Origin: JALOAT01 sp041677345
GTDB taxonomy: Bacteria > Pseudomonadota > Gammaproteobacteria > Thiohalomonadales > Thiohalomonadaceae
Assembly (NCBI GenBank): GCA_041677345.1
Contig: JBAYQE010000003.1
Coordinates: forward strand, 9,616-73,615
Reading direction: 5' to 3'
Length of the DNA: 64,000 bases
In this document: in pieces, positions 18,138-26,835 of the stretch
Layout of the letters: each line of letters begins with the position of its first letter
Numbering within the stretch: position 1 is the stretch's first letter
Translations under genes and position numbers: made by a program
The notes under the pieces: generated by a model
What the model was told of the DNA's origin: nothing
The model's database searches: none
What the model saw: only the letters and a program-made list of their open reading frames with translations

Positions 18138-19375
18138 GCCTCCTCCTCCCCATCGGCCTGCCCGAGTGCGGCCTTTATTGCGCCCACCCGGCGGCGGTGT
18201 AATTCCGCTTTGATGGCAGCGCCCGCGAAGCCGGCCGCCATCACCTCCTTTGCACCGACACTGCAGGCAGCGGCATGGGCACGGAGGAACAGGGCGGTTT
18301 CCGGCCGTTCAGCCTCCTCGAAGCCGGGACGCCCGCGGGCATCGGCCTCGCAGGCCATCAGGTACAGTTCGAGGCGCTCAGGGCGGCGGAACACGTCCAG
18401 CGCCTCCAGAGTCTTGAGCAGCGTGGCGGCGCGCATCTCTTGCGCACGGTGGTAATGACCGTGCCAGCGCGTCACCAGCAGGGCAAGGTCACGGTGCTCG
18501 TTGGGTACACGCATGCGCGCGCAGAGTTGTTCCACCAGGCGCACGCCGCGGTCCTCGTGGGCGAGATGGTGCGGCCATTCCGCCTCGGGCGTGGTGCCCT
18601 TGCCGAGGTCGTGCACCAATGCGGCGAAACGCACGCGGGTATCCGCCGTGAGACGCGCGGCCTGATCCAGCACCATCAGCACGTGCACTCCGGTGTCCTC
18701 CTCGGGATGCCAATGCTTTGGCTGGGGCACGCCGAACAACCGGTCCACTTCCGGGAGTACCTTGGCCAGGGCGCCGCAGGCGCGCAACACCTCGATGAAG
18801 CGCGACGGCGTGGGCTCGCCCAGGGCCCGCTCCATCTCCTGCCACACGCGCTCGGGCACCAGGGCGTCCACCTCGCCGTTCTCCACCATCTGCCGCATGA
18901 GACGATGCGTGCCGTGGGCGACGCGAAACCCCCACTTGCCGTAGCGGGCGGCATAACGGGCCACGCGCAGGATGCGCACCGGGTCTTCGGCGAAGGCCTC
19001 CGACACGTGCCGCAAGCGGCCCTGGCGCAGGTCTTCCTGACCGCCGTACGGATCGATGAGCCGGCCCTGCTCGTCCATGGCCATGGCATTGATGGTGAGG
19101 TCGCGGCGGCGCAGATCCTCCTCCAGGGTCACTTCGGGTGCGGCATGAAACTGGAAGCCGTGATAGCCCGGGCCGGTCTTGCGCTCCGTGCGCGCCAGAG
19201 CATATTCCTCGTTAGTCTCGGGGTGCAGGAAAACGGGGAAGTCCTTGCCGACGGGGCGGAAACCGCGCGCGATCATTTCTGCGGGCGTGGCGCCCACCAC
19301 CACCCAGTCACGGTCCTGCGGCGCGAGGCCCAGCAACCGGTCGCGGACGGCGCCGCCGACGAGATAGATCTTCAT
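18134..19375 (-). CDS. cca: Multifunctional CCA-adding tRNA nucleotidyltransferase
   Basis: 413-aa enzyme that builds or repairs tRNA 3' CCA ends. The nucleotidyltransferase head has GGAVRDRLLG and the catalytic DRDW followed by the RRRDLTINAMA motif. A C-terminal HD domain (FAALVHDLGKG, HEDRG) gives the phosphatase and phosphodiesterase activities of the gammaproteobacterial bifunctional type. The normal length indicates an intact gene. Confidence 0.96.
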   Translation of the reverse strand: MKIYLVGGAVRDRLLGLAPQDRDWVVVGATPAEMIARGFRPVGKDFPVFLHPETNEEYALARTERKTGPGYHGFQFHAAPEVTLEEDLRRRDLTINAMAMDEQGRLIDPYGGQEDLRQGRLRHVSEAFAEDPVRILRVARYAARYGKWGFRVAHGTHRLMRQMVENGEVDALVPERVWQEMERALGEPTPSRFIEVLRACGALAKVLPEVDRLFGVPQPKHWHPEEDTGVHVLMVLDQAARLTADTRVRFAALVHDLGKGTTPEAEWPHHLAHEDRGVRLVEQLCARMRVPNEHRDLALLVTRWHGHYHRAQEMRAATLLKTLEALDVFRRPERLELYLMACEADARGRPGFEEAERPETALFLRAHAAACSVGAKEVMAAGFAGAAIKAELHRRRVGAIKAALGQADGEEEA

Positions 19376-19384
19376 TCCTGCGAA

Positions 19385-20293
19385 TCACCGCGTGAGATAT
19401 CGGGGGACCATGTCTTCCACGGAGGCGGGCGTGATGCCCAGTGCTTCCGGGAAGCCTTCATGGCAGATGTTTTCGGTCGTCAAGGTGAGATAATTGTCCC
19501 ACGAGAACGGCTTGCCGGGCACGTACTCGAGCAGGCGCGCGTGCAGCCGCGACATGCCGTCCCCCAGCGCCACGATACGCCTGCGCAGGTGCAGGGTGTT
19601 GGCGGTGAACTCCACCAGTTCTTCCAGTGAATACACCTTGGGCCCGCACAGCTCCAGACGTTTGCCCACCGTGTTTTGGTACGCGATGCTGCGCGCGAAG
19701 GCCTCGGCCACGTCACCCACGTACACCGGTTGCATGCGTGCGGCGGGACACGCGAGCGGAAACCAGTAAGGCGAGATCTTCAACAGCTTGGCAAAGCGGT
19801 TGAAGAAGGAGTCACCCGGGCCGAAGATGATGGACGGCCGGAAACTGGTTACCTGCAGGTCATGGGCCGCATGGACGATGTTCTCGCCCTCGCCTTTGGT
19901 GCGCTGATAATGGCTGCGCCCGTAGCCGGCATCGGCACCGAGCGCGCTCATGTGCAAAAGGCGCTTCACGCCCTGTTCACGGCAGGCCTGCACCAGCTTG
20001 CGCGGCAGCTCGGTATGTACCTGGAAAAAGCCGCGCCCACTGCGGCCCGCCTCGTTGAGGAGACCCACCAGGTTCACCACCACCTCACAACCTTCCAATT
20101 CGGCTGCCAGTACCTTGGGGTCGTGGACATCGGCTTCCACCAGGATCAACCGCGGCAGCACCAAGAGATCGCGGTGGCGTTCACGGTGGCGGGTCAGCAC
20201 CTTGAGGCGATGGCCATCGTCGGCCAGGCGGGCGGCCAGGTGACGTCCTACGAAGCCGGTACCGCCGAGGATGCAGATGGTGTGCGTGTTCAT
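19385..20293 (-). CDS. NDUFA9-like NAD(P)-binding epimerase-family protein
   Basis: 302-aa atypical short-chain dehydrogenase. The Rossmann motif is ILGGTGFVGRHLAARL, followed by ALGADAGYGRSHYQRTKGEGE, where the catalytic Tyr/Lys pair is displaced, as in NDUFA9-related proteins and DUF2867-like nucleoside-sugar epimerases. Eukaryotic NDUFA9 is a complex I subunit; the bacterial role is unclear. It lies 9 nt upstream of cca, a pairing also seen in betaproteobacteria. No good Shine-Dalgarno precedes this start. Confidence 0.8.
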   Translation of the reverse strand: MNTHTICILGGTGFVGRHLAARLADDGHRLKVLTRHRERHRDLLVLPRLILVEADVHDPKVLAAELEGCEVVVNLVGLLNEAGRSGRGFFQVHTELPRKLVQACREQGVKRLLHMSALGADAGYGRSHYQRTKGEGENIVHAAHDLQVTSFRPSIIFGPGDSFFNRFAKLLKISPYWFPLACPAARMQPVYVGDVAEAFARSIAYQNTVGKRLELCGPKVYSLEELVEFTANTLHLRRRIVALGDGMSRLHARLLEYVPGKPFSWDNYLTLTTENICHEGFPEALGITPASVEDMVPRYLTR

Positions 20294-20435
20294 GGGCGCT
20301 GGAGGCGGGAGGGAGCGGTTCCGCCTGAAGTGTATACTAGTGTACTGCTTCGCTCTTGGCGGCACTCAGCGACACACCCGAAGGGGCCGGCGAGAGCAGG
20401 TCCGCACATCTGGACCGAACCCCATCGGAGTACGC

Positions 20436-21800
20436 ATGCGTTTCGTATCCGTCAATCCCGCCACCGGCGAGGCCTTCGCCGAGCACGCCGCCTGGGGCGA
20501 GCAGGAAATTGCACAGGCCCTGGAACGCGCCGATCGCGCCGCACCCACGTGGGCGGCGTTACCGGTAGCGCGTCGCTGCGAATACCTGCGCACGGTGGCG
20601 ACCATCCTGCGCGGGCGCGTGGACAAGCTGGCGCGCCTGGTCACCCACGAAATGGGCAAGCTGCAAAGGGAGGCCCACGCCGAGGTGGAGAAATGCGCAT
20701 TGGTGTGCGATTACTACGCTGACCACGCGCCCGACTTCCTGCGTGATGAAGTGATCCCCTCCGATGCCAGCCGCAGCCTGGTGGCATGGCAGCCGCTCGG
20801 CGCGGTGCTCGCGGTCATGCCGTGGAATTTCCCGCTCTGGCAGGTGTTCCGCTTTGCGGCGCCCGCCTTGGCCGCCGGCAACGTCGGCCTGCTCAAGCAC
20901 GCCTCCAACACCCACCTGTGCGCCCTCGCCATCGAGGATGTGTTCCGCGACGCAGGATTGCCGGAGGGTGTGTTCCAGAATCTGATGATCGGCTCTTCCC
21001 AGGTGGCCCGGGTGATCGCCGACGATCGCGTGCATGCGGTGACCCTGACCGGCTCGGAAGGTGCCGGCCGTCAGGTGGCCGCTGCGGCGGGCACGGCCCT
21101 GAAAAAGACCGTCATGGAACTGGGCGGCGCCGATGCCTTCGTGGTGCTGGAGGATGCGGACCTGGACTTCGCCGTGGCGCAGGCCATGCTCGGCCGCTTC
21201 CAGAATGCGGGTCAGAGTTGTATCGCCGCCAAGCGTTTCGTGGTGGTGGATGCGGTGGCCGATGCCTTCGTGACACGCTTCCGCGACGCCATCGCGGCCC
21301 TGAAGCCGGGAGACCCCATGGACGAGGCCACGACCCTCGCGCCCTTGGTACGCGACGATCAGCGTCAGGCGCTCCATGCCCAGGTCACGGAAAGCATTGC
21401 CCGGGGCGCACAACCGGTGGTCGGCGGACACCCCATCGAGGGCCCCGGTTTCTTTTATGCCGCCACCTTGCTCGACCGGATGGGCCCGGGCATGCCGGCC
21501 TACGAAGAAGAACTCTTTGGCCCGGTGGCCGCGGTGATACGGGTACGCGACGAGGAACACGCCGTGGCCGTGGCCAACGACAGCCGCTTCGGCCTGGGCG
21601 GCAGTGTCTGGACCAGTGATCCGGCACGAGGCGAGCGTGTGGCACGGCGCCTGGAGTGCGGCTGCGCCTTTGTGAACGGCATCGTGAAGAGCGACCCGCG
21701 GCTACCCTTTGGCGGCATCAAAGCCTCGGGCTACGGTCGTGAACTGGCCCACCACGGGCTGCGTGAATTCCTGAACGCCAAGACGCTTTGGATACGTTGA
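20436..21800 (+). CDS. sad: Aldehyde dehydrogenase, Sad/YneI-type succinate semialdehyde dehydrogenase
   Basis: 454-aa NAD-linked aldehyde dehydrogenase that oxidises succinate semialdehyde to succinate in the YneI-type family. VMPWNFPLWQV, TLTGSEGAGRQ, the general-base Glu in VMELGGADAF, and the catalytic Cys in NAGQSCIAAKRF are intact. The opening VNPATGEAFAEHA and overall pattern resemble E. coli Sad more than GabD. GGAG lies 5 nt before the ATG. It is followed by a TauE-like permease 28 nt downstream. Confidence 0.87.
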   Translation: MRFVSVNPATGEAFAEHAAWGEQEIAQALERADRAAPTWAALPVARRCEYLRTVATILRGRVDKLARLVTHEMGKLQREAHAEVEKCALVCDYYADHAPDFLRDEVIPSDASRSLVAWQPLGAVLAVMPWNFPLWQVFRFAAPALAAGNVGLLKHASNTHLCALAIEDVFRDAGLPEGVFQNLMIGSSQVARVIADDRVHAVTLTGSEGAGRQVAAAAGTALKKTVMELGGADAFVVLEDADLDFAVAQAMLGRFQNAGQSCIAAKRFVVVDAVADAFVTRFRDAIAALKPGDPMDEATTLAPLVRDDQRQALHAQVTESIARGAQPVVGGHPIEGPGFFYAATLLDRMGPGMPAYEEELFGPVAAVIRVRDEEHAVAVANDSRFGLGGSVWTSDPARGERVARRLECGCAFVNGIVKSDPRLPFGGIKASGYGRELAHHGLREFLNAKTLWIR

Positions 21801-21828
21801 ACGGCGCTGCCCGGAGGTTACGGTCGCC

Positions 21829-22620
21829 GTGCTGTCGGAATTCCTTCCCTATCTGTTCATCGGCGCCTTCGCGGGCACCATAGCCGGTCTGCTTGGCGTG
21901 GGCGGCGGGCTGCTCATCGTGCCGGCTCTCGCCTTGCTGCTGCCGGCGCGCGGCGTGGCCCCCGACGTGGTAATGCACCTGGCCCTCGGAACCTCCCTGG
22001 CCACCATCGTTTTGACATCTATCTCCTCGGTGACGGCGCATCACCGCCGCGGCGCGGTGCAGTGGCCGGTGTTTGCCCGCCTGACACCCGGGATCCTGGC
22101 GGGTGCCTGGCTGGGTGCCAGTGTGGCCCATACGTTGCCGGGTGGGGCGCTGCGCCTGGTGTTCGGTACCTTCGCCCTGCTGGTGGCACTGCAGATGGGC
22201 TTCGGGGCCAAACCGCCGCCGCAGCGCACACTGCCGAGTGTCGCGGGGTTAGGGGCGACGGGAGGTGCCATCGGCTTCATCTCGGCCATCGTCGGCATCG
22301 GTGGCGGCAGTCTTACCGTGCCGTTCCTGGTTTGGTGCAACACCCCCATGCGTGCCGCGGTGGCAACCTCCGCAGCCGTGGGGCTGCCCATCGCCATCGC
22401 GGGTGCGGCCGGTTACCTGTTCATGGGGCTGGGTCATCCGGAGCTGCCCTCCGCTGCCGCAGGGTATGTCTACCTGCCCGCCCTGATTGGCATCAGTCTG
22501 GCGAGCGTACTCTCCGCGCCGCTCGGGGCGCGCCTCGCCCATGCCGTGCCCGCAGCCTCGCTCAAGCGCTTCTTTGCGGTGTTTCTGGCCGTGCTGGGCC
22601 TGCGCATGCTGGCGGGCTGA
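21829..22620 (+). CDS. TauE/SafE-family membrane permease
   Basis: 263-aa polytopic membrane protein of the TauE/SafE (DUF81) family, proposed exporters of sulfite or organosulfonates. Two internally repeated halves show the glycine-rich signature GTIAGLLGVGGGLLIVPAL and GFISAIVGIGGGSLTVPF. The GTG start lies 12 nt after a GGAGG sequence. Its stop overlaps the next ATG (TGATG), so it is coupled to the Omp85-like gene. The substrate is unknown. Confidence 0.9.
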   Translation: MLSEFLPYLFIGAFAGTIAGLLGVGGGLLIVPALALLLPARGVAPDVVMHLALGTSLATIVLTSISSVTAHHRRGAVQWPVFARLTPGILAGAWLGASVAHTLPGGALRLVFGTFALLVALQMGFGAKPPPQRTLPSVAGLGATGGAIGFISAIVGIGGGSLTVPFLVWCNTPMRAAVATSAAVGLPIAIAGAAGYLFMGLGHPELPSAAAGYVYLPALIGISLASVLSAPLGARLAHAVPAASLKRFFAVFLAVLGLRMLAG

Positions 22621-23909
22621 TGGGTAGGGCCCGCTCGCTGGTGCTCGTGTTACTGCTCGTCGCGCAGGCAGCCGCGGCGCGGGCAGCCGAGGGGGAGGTC
22701 TACCTGGGTGCCATCCGCTTCGAGGGTAACGAGCGCACCCGTGAGCAAATCATGCTGCAGGAGATGCGCGTGCGCCCGGGGCGGTGGGTGAGCCATGCCG
22801 CGATCGAGGCCTCCCGCCAGGCCGTCATGGATCTCGGCCTGTTCCAGCGCGTGACGGCCAGACTGGAAGAGGGTGAGGAAGGCCAAGTGCTGGTGATGAC
22901 CGTCAAGGAAAAGTTCTATCTCCTGCCCATGCCCATCCTGGACGGCGACCCCCAGACCCAGGACGTGAACTACGGCTTCGAGTTGCGCGCAGACAATCTC
23001 CTGGGCCTCAACCAGCGGCTGCGGGTCATCGCCGAGCATGAGGACTCCACGAGCGAGGTTACCCCCAAGAGCGACTCCTATCGCATCGCCTATCACTACC
23101 CGCGGCTGCTGGGCACCGCCTATACCTTTGACCTCGATACGCGCCTGACGAGCGAGAATTTCAATGCGGAGGATGAGGACGGCAGCATCGTCGGCAAGTA
23201 CGACAGGGATGTGGTGAATGTAAGCATTCACGCCTCCCGCTGGCTCGCACCCGAGGGTCCGAGCGCAGGCTGGCGCGGCGGCATGGGCATCAACTATGCG
23301 GTTCACGCCTACGAGTACATCTCCGGTGAGCCCGACTTTTTCGAGGATGGCAGGGCCATCAGCCTCACCGCGAGCCTGGGATTCAGCGAGGTGCATGACC
23401 ACGGCTATTACCTGAGTGGCGCCGCCTACGGCTGGGACGGCAACATCGGCCTACCTGCACTCGGTTCCGACTTTGCCTTCAACCGCCACCTGTTTCACCT
23501 GCGCCTGTACCATCACCTCCCCGAGCAGAATGCCAATGTGAACTGGCGCTTGCGCATCGGCTTCGGTGACGGTGAGGTATTCGGCGGCAAGGCGTTCAGC
23601 ATCGGAGGCTTCACCACCCTGCGCGGATACGAGCGCTCCATCCGGGGCAACGCCATGGCGCTGTCCAATCTGGAATACCACCAGCAGCTCGATGACTGGC
23701 CCTCCGTGCGGGGCGTCCTCTTCCTCGATCTGGGCAATGTCTACGACGAAGTCATCGATATGGAGCCCGGTGACCTGGAGGCCGGCATCGGCTTCGGCGT
23801 ACGCTGGCGTGTGCAGTTCCTGGTGGACGTCACCGTAAGCGCAGACGTGGGCTTCGGCCTCGGCCCGGGTGAGACCGTGGCCTACTTGGGGACCAGCGGC
23901 ACCTTCTGA
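22620..23909 (+). CDS. Short Omp85/BamA-like outer-membrane protein with one POTRA domain
   Basis: 429-aa secreted protein. After a signal peptide (VLVLLLVAQAAAARAAEG) a single POTRA-like domain runs to about residue 100 (IRFEGNERTREQIMLQEM, then GLFQRVTARLEEG and VLVMTVKEKF). The remaining part is a beta barrel ending in aromatic Phe, with the Omp85 strand motifs GGFTTLRGYERSIRGNAMA and FLDLGNVYDEV. BamA has five POTRAs and TamA three, so this is a much shorter member that may insert or export a dedicated partner. The upstream coupled TauE permease could be the functional link, which is inference. Confidence 0.85.
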   Translation: MGRARSLVLVLLLVAQAAAARAAEGEVYLGAIRFEGNERTREQIMLQEMRVRPGRWVSHAAIEASRQAVMDLGLFQRVTARLEEGEEGQVLVMTVKEKFYLLPMPILDGDPQTQDVNYGFELRADNLLGLNQRLRVIAEHEDSTSEVTPKSDSYRIAYHYPRLLGTAYTFDLDTRLTSENFNAEDEDGSIVGKYDRDVVNVSIHASRWLAPEGPSAGWRGGMGINYAVHAYEYISGEPDFFEDGRAISLTASLGFSEVHDHGYYLSGAAYGWDGNIGLPALGSDFAFNRHLFHLRLYHHLPEQNANVNWRLRIGFGDGEVFGGKAFSIGGFTTLRGYERSIRGNAMALSNLEYHQQLDDWPSVRGVLFLDLGNVYDEVIDMEPGDLEAGIGFGVRWRVQFLVDVTVSADVGFGLGPGETVAYLGTSGTF

Positions 23910-23965
23910 AGCCGATCGCGCGGTTAACCCTCGCCTCCCAAGGCTCTATGCTTGTCCCAAGTGCC

Positions 23966-24379
23966 ATGAGCCCTTGGGAAACCTTCTCGCACGGGGCCGA
24001 CATCGGCGTGCGCGGCCGGGGCGCCGACCCGGCTGAGGCCTTCGCCGCGGCGAGCCTCGCCCTCACGTCGGTGATCACCGATCCGGCCGGTGTCGGCTGC
24101 ATGGAGCGGGTGGACATCGAGCGCGAGGCACCCGACCTGGAGATCCTGTTCCTGGATTTCATCAATGCGCTGATCTTCGAGATGGCCACCCGCAAGCTGG
24201 TGTTCGGCCAATGCGCCGTGCGCATCGAGGGCGGCCGCCTCATCGCCAGCGCCTGCGGGGAGCCCGTGGCGGCCCGGCACGACCCGGCCGTGGAGGTGAA
24301 AGGGGCCACCTTCACCGAGCTGAAGGTGGTGCAACAGCAAGATGGCCGGTGGCTCGCCCAATGCGTGGTGGACGTCTGA
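23966..24379 (+). CDS. Archease, activator of RtcB ligase
   Basis: 137-aa archease-family protein. ETFSHGADIGVRGRG is the classic opening with metal-binding His and Asp, followed by LEILFLDFINALIFEM and a C-terminal VKGATFTELKVV. Archease binds metal and speeds RtcB guanylylation turnover. It directly precedes rtcB with a 1-nt gap. The ATG at 23966 is chosen; an in-frame ATG 18 nt upstream is less likely. Confidence 0.93.
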   Translation: MSPWETFSHGADIGVRGRGADPAEAFAAASLALTSVITDPAGVGCMERVDIEREAPDLEILFLDFINALIFEMATRKLVFGQCAVRIEGGRLIASACGEPVAARHDPAVEVKGATFTELKVVQQQDGRWLAQCVVDV

Positions 24380-24380
24380 C

Positions 24381-25832
24381 ATGAACGACCTGCGAATCGA
24401 TCCGTCGACGCTGCAACCGGTGCGTCGTTCCGAGTTCCAGTGGGAGATCCCGCCCCGCGGTGCCATGCGCGTACCGGCCATCCTCTACGCCACGGAGGCA
24501 CTCATCGAGGCCATGGACCACAAGGTGTTCGAGCAGGCTGCCAACGTGGCGACTCTGCCCGGCATCGTGCAGGCCAGCTATGCCATGCCGGATGCCCACT
24601 GGGGCTATGGCTTTCCCATCGGCGGCGTGGCCGCCTTCGACCCCGCCGAGGGCGGGGTGATCTCCGCCGGCGGCGTGGGCTTCGACATCTCCTGCGGGGT
24701 CCGTACCCTGCTCACCGGGCTCACGCGCGCGCAGGTGGAACCGGCAAAGGCCGCCTTGGCCGACGCCCTGTTCGCCGCCGTCCCCGCGGGCATGGGCTCC
24801 ACCGGTCGGCTGCGTCTGGGCGGTGAGGCCATGGACGCCATGCTGGCCGGGGGCGCGGAGTGGGCGGTGGCCCAGGGCTATGGCCGGCCGGAGGACCTGG
24901 AATATGTGGAGGAACGCGGGCGCATGGAAGGCGCACAACCCGACTTGGTGTCCACCCAGGCAAAAAAGCGTCAGCGCGACGAAATGGGCACGCTGGGCTC
25001 GGGCAACCACTATCTGGAGGTGCAGCACGTAACCGCGGTGTACGCACCGGATATTGCCGCCGCCTACGGACTTCGCGAGGGGGATGTGGTGGTGAGCATT
25101 CACTGCGGCTCGCGCGGCCTCGGCCACCAGATCGGTACCGAATTCCTGCGTGAAATGGCCGTATCCGCCGCCGGCCACGGCATCCACCTGCCCGACCGCG
25201 AACTGGCCTGCGCACCCATCGAATCGGCCGTGGGCCGGCGCTACCTCGGGGCCATGCGTGCAGGCATCAACTGCGCCCTGGCCAACCGCCAGATCATCAC
25301 CCATCTCACCCGCGAGGCCGTTGCCCAGGTGCTGCCCCAGGCGGACCTGCGGGTGCTCTACGACGTCTCGCATAACACCTGCAAGGTGGAGAACCACGTC
25401 GTCGACGGCCGCCAGCGGCGCCTGTTCGTCCACCGCAAGGGGGCGACCCGGGCTTTCGGCCCGGGCCACCCCGATGTCCCTGCGGCCTATCGGGCAGTGG
25501 GCCAGCCGGTGATCATCGGCGGCTCCATGGGCACCGCCAGTTACGTGCTCGCCGGCACACCCGAAGGCGAGGCCCGCGCCTTCAGCTCCTCCTGCCACGG
25601 CGCCGGACGCGCCATGAGCCGCACCCAGGCCACGAGGCGCTGGCGCGGGCGCGAACTCATCGACGAGCTGGCCGCGCGCGGCATCCTGATCCGCAGTCCG
25701 TCCCTGCGCGGCATCGCCGAGGAGGCACCGGGGGCGTACAAGGACGCGTCCGAGGTGGTACGTGCGGCCGAACTGGCCGGATTGTCACGCCGGGTCGTGC
25801 GCCTGGAACCGCTGGTCTGCATCAAGGGCTGA
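24381..25832 (+). CDS. rtcB: RNA-splicing ligase RtcB
   Basis: 483-aa GTP- and Mn-dependent RNA ligase that joins 3'-phosphate or 2',3'-cyclic phosphate ends to 5'-OH ends, for tRNA or rRNA repair after endonuclease stress. Metal ligands are in FDISCGVRTLL (Cys), GSGNHYLEV, HCGSRGLGHQ and VSHNTCKVE. The guanylylated His lies in SSSCHGAGR. Full length. No rtcR sigma-54 regulator or rtcA cyclase gene is adjacent. Confidence 0.96.
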   Translation: MNDLRIDPSTLQPVRRSEFQWEIPPRGAMRVPAILYATEALIEAMDHKVFEQAANVATLPGIVQASYAMPDAHWGYGFPIGGVAAFDPAEGGVISAGGVGFDISCGVRTLLTGLTRAQVEPAKAALADALFAAVPAGMGSTGRLRLGGEAMDAMLAGGAEWAVAQGYGRPEDLEYVEERGRMEGAQPDLVSTQAKKRQRDEMGTLGSGNHYLEVQHVTAVYAPDIAAAYGLREGDVVVSIHCGSRGLGHQIGTEFLREMAVSAAGHGIHLPDRELACAPIESAVGRRYLGAMRAGINCALANRQIITHLTREAVAQVLPQADLRVLYDVSHNTCKVENHVVDGRQRRLFVHRKGATRAFGPGHPDVPAAYRAVGQPVIIGGSMGTASYVLAGTPEGEARAFSSSCHGAGRAMSRTQATRRWRGRELIDELAARGILIRSPSLRGIAEEAPGAYKDASEVVRAAELAGLSRRVVRLEPLVCIKG

Positions 25833-25893
25833 GGGACGCCTTAAACCGGGCGAGGCTTTGGGTTACCATGCGCGCCCCAACGGAGTACCAGCC

Positions 25894-26211
25894 ATGTCCG
25901 AAACCCTCGAGGAACTGCGCACGCGCCTGAATGCCGAGACCGGCAAGCTTGCCTGGAAGGAACTGGAGCGTTTCTACGCCCGTGGTGTGGTGATCGTGGT
26001 GGCGCCCGACCTGGACCTGGTGGAGGTTGCCGCGCGGGTGGCGGCGGACGATATCGCCCCGGTGCAGGGCTGGCTCACGGAAGGCCGTCTCGCCCGCGCC
26101 AGTGAAGACCACGCCCGCGACTGGGTGGCGCGGGCACCGGACTTCTGGGCGGTGGTGGCCGCACCGTGGGTCCTGGTGCAGGAAGTGGCCGAAATGCCCG
26201 CCGTACATTGA
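25894..26211 (+). CDS. DUF2288-family protein
   Basis: 105-aa small protein matching the DUF2288 pattern: LEELRTRLNAETGKLAWKEL, RFYARGVVIVVAPDLDLVEVA, and a short helical tail. Function is unknown. It is frequently found in gammaproteobacteria and cyanobacteria. It lies 61 nt after rtcB and is likely expressed with it. Confidence 0.8.
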   Translation: MSETLEELRTRLNAETGKLAWKELERFYARGVVIVVAPDLDLVEVAARVAADDIAPVQGWLTEGRLARASEDHARDWVARAPDFWAVVAAPWVLVQEVAEMPAVH

Positions 26212-26323
26212 CCCCCTCGCAGTGGCCCACGCCGCCGGTATTGCTGGCGTGGGATACACCCGTCCGCGGGTAGCATCTGCAGCTCTGTTAAAATCCCACC
26301 CCTGTTTACTGAGAGCGACTGCC

Positions 26324-26620
26324 ATGTTCCAGGAAGACGATGCCTACGACCACGCCGCCCGCGAAGCGGTAGAACTGGGGAACCAGCTTCTGGAGCGTGA
26401 CAAGGAGGCGCTCTGGGACGTCGCCGATGGGCTGCTCGCCGGCGCCATTCACTTCTGGCTCTACGCCCGCCAGCCCTGTGGTGACCCCCGCTGCGAAGAC
26501 TGCGCCCCCATCAGCACCGCCGAACAGCGCCTCGCCGAACTCCTCCAGCTCACCCGCGAGCTGGCCGAGGACAGCGATTACTATCATTCGCCCAACGACA
26601 CCAACGTCGGGCGGGCCTAA
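26324..26620 (+). CDS. Small conserved protein with a CxDxxCxxC cluster
   Basis: 98 aa. Acidic and helical, with a central segment WLYARQPCGDPRCEDCAPI containing three closely spaced cysteines that could bind metal. The end, ELAEDSDYYHSPNDTNVGRA, looks disordered. I do not recognise a named family. A TAAAAT box lies 31-36 nt upstream of the ATG. It is convergent with rpoH. Confidence 0.65.
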   Translation: MFQEDDAYDHAAREAVELGNQLLERDKEALWDVADGLLAGAIHFWLYARQPCGDPRCEDCAPISTAEQRLAELLQLTRELAEDSDYYHSPNDTNVGRA

Positions 26621-26631
26621 TCGAACGCCTA

Positions 26632-26820
26632 ACGCGGAGACGCGGAGATCGCGGAGGGATTGAAGTCGTTGTCAGCCCCTGCCGAGGGTGTCTGCCGACT
26701 CGAGCCCGATAGAAACGCAGAGGACGCGGGGTGCCGAGATCGCGGAGGTTGAATCTGTCATCAGCATCTGCCGGTGGTGTCTGCCGGCTCGCAATTCAAA
26801 CCTCCGCGTCCTCTGCGTTT
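26632..26820. repeat. Tandem duplicated element with a 17-bp inverted repeat, between two genes
   Basis: Two copies of a roughly 80-bp unit, 26632-26711 and 26716-26796, share the words GATCGCGGAGG and GGTGTCTGCCG. The arms AAACGCAGAGGACGCGG (26713-26729) and its exact complement (26804-26820) flank the second copy. Such CGCAGAGGACGCGGAG stretches recur as noncoding repeats in many proteobacterial genomes. Their function is unknown. Confidence 0.75.
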
Positions 26821-26835
26821 TGATTGTCGATGCAG

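Noticed and set aside
20331..20348. AGTGTATACT/AGTGTACT repeated words as an operator upstream of the aldehyde dehydrogenase
   Set aside because: Imperfect, too short, and not a clear dyad.
26632..26820. Possible CRISPR-like repeats
   Set aside because: Only two diverged long copies, no uniform short repeats with unique spacers and no cas genes.
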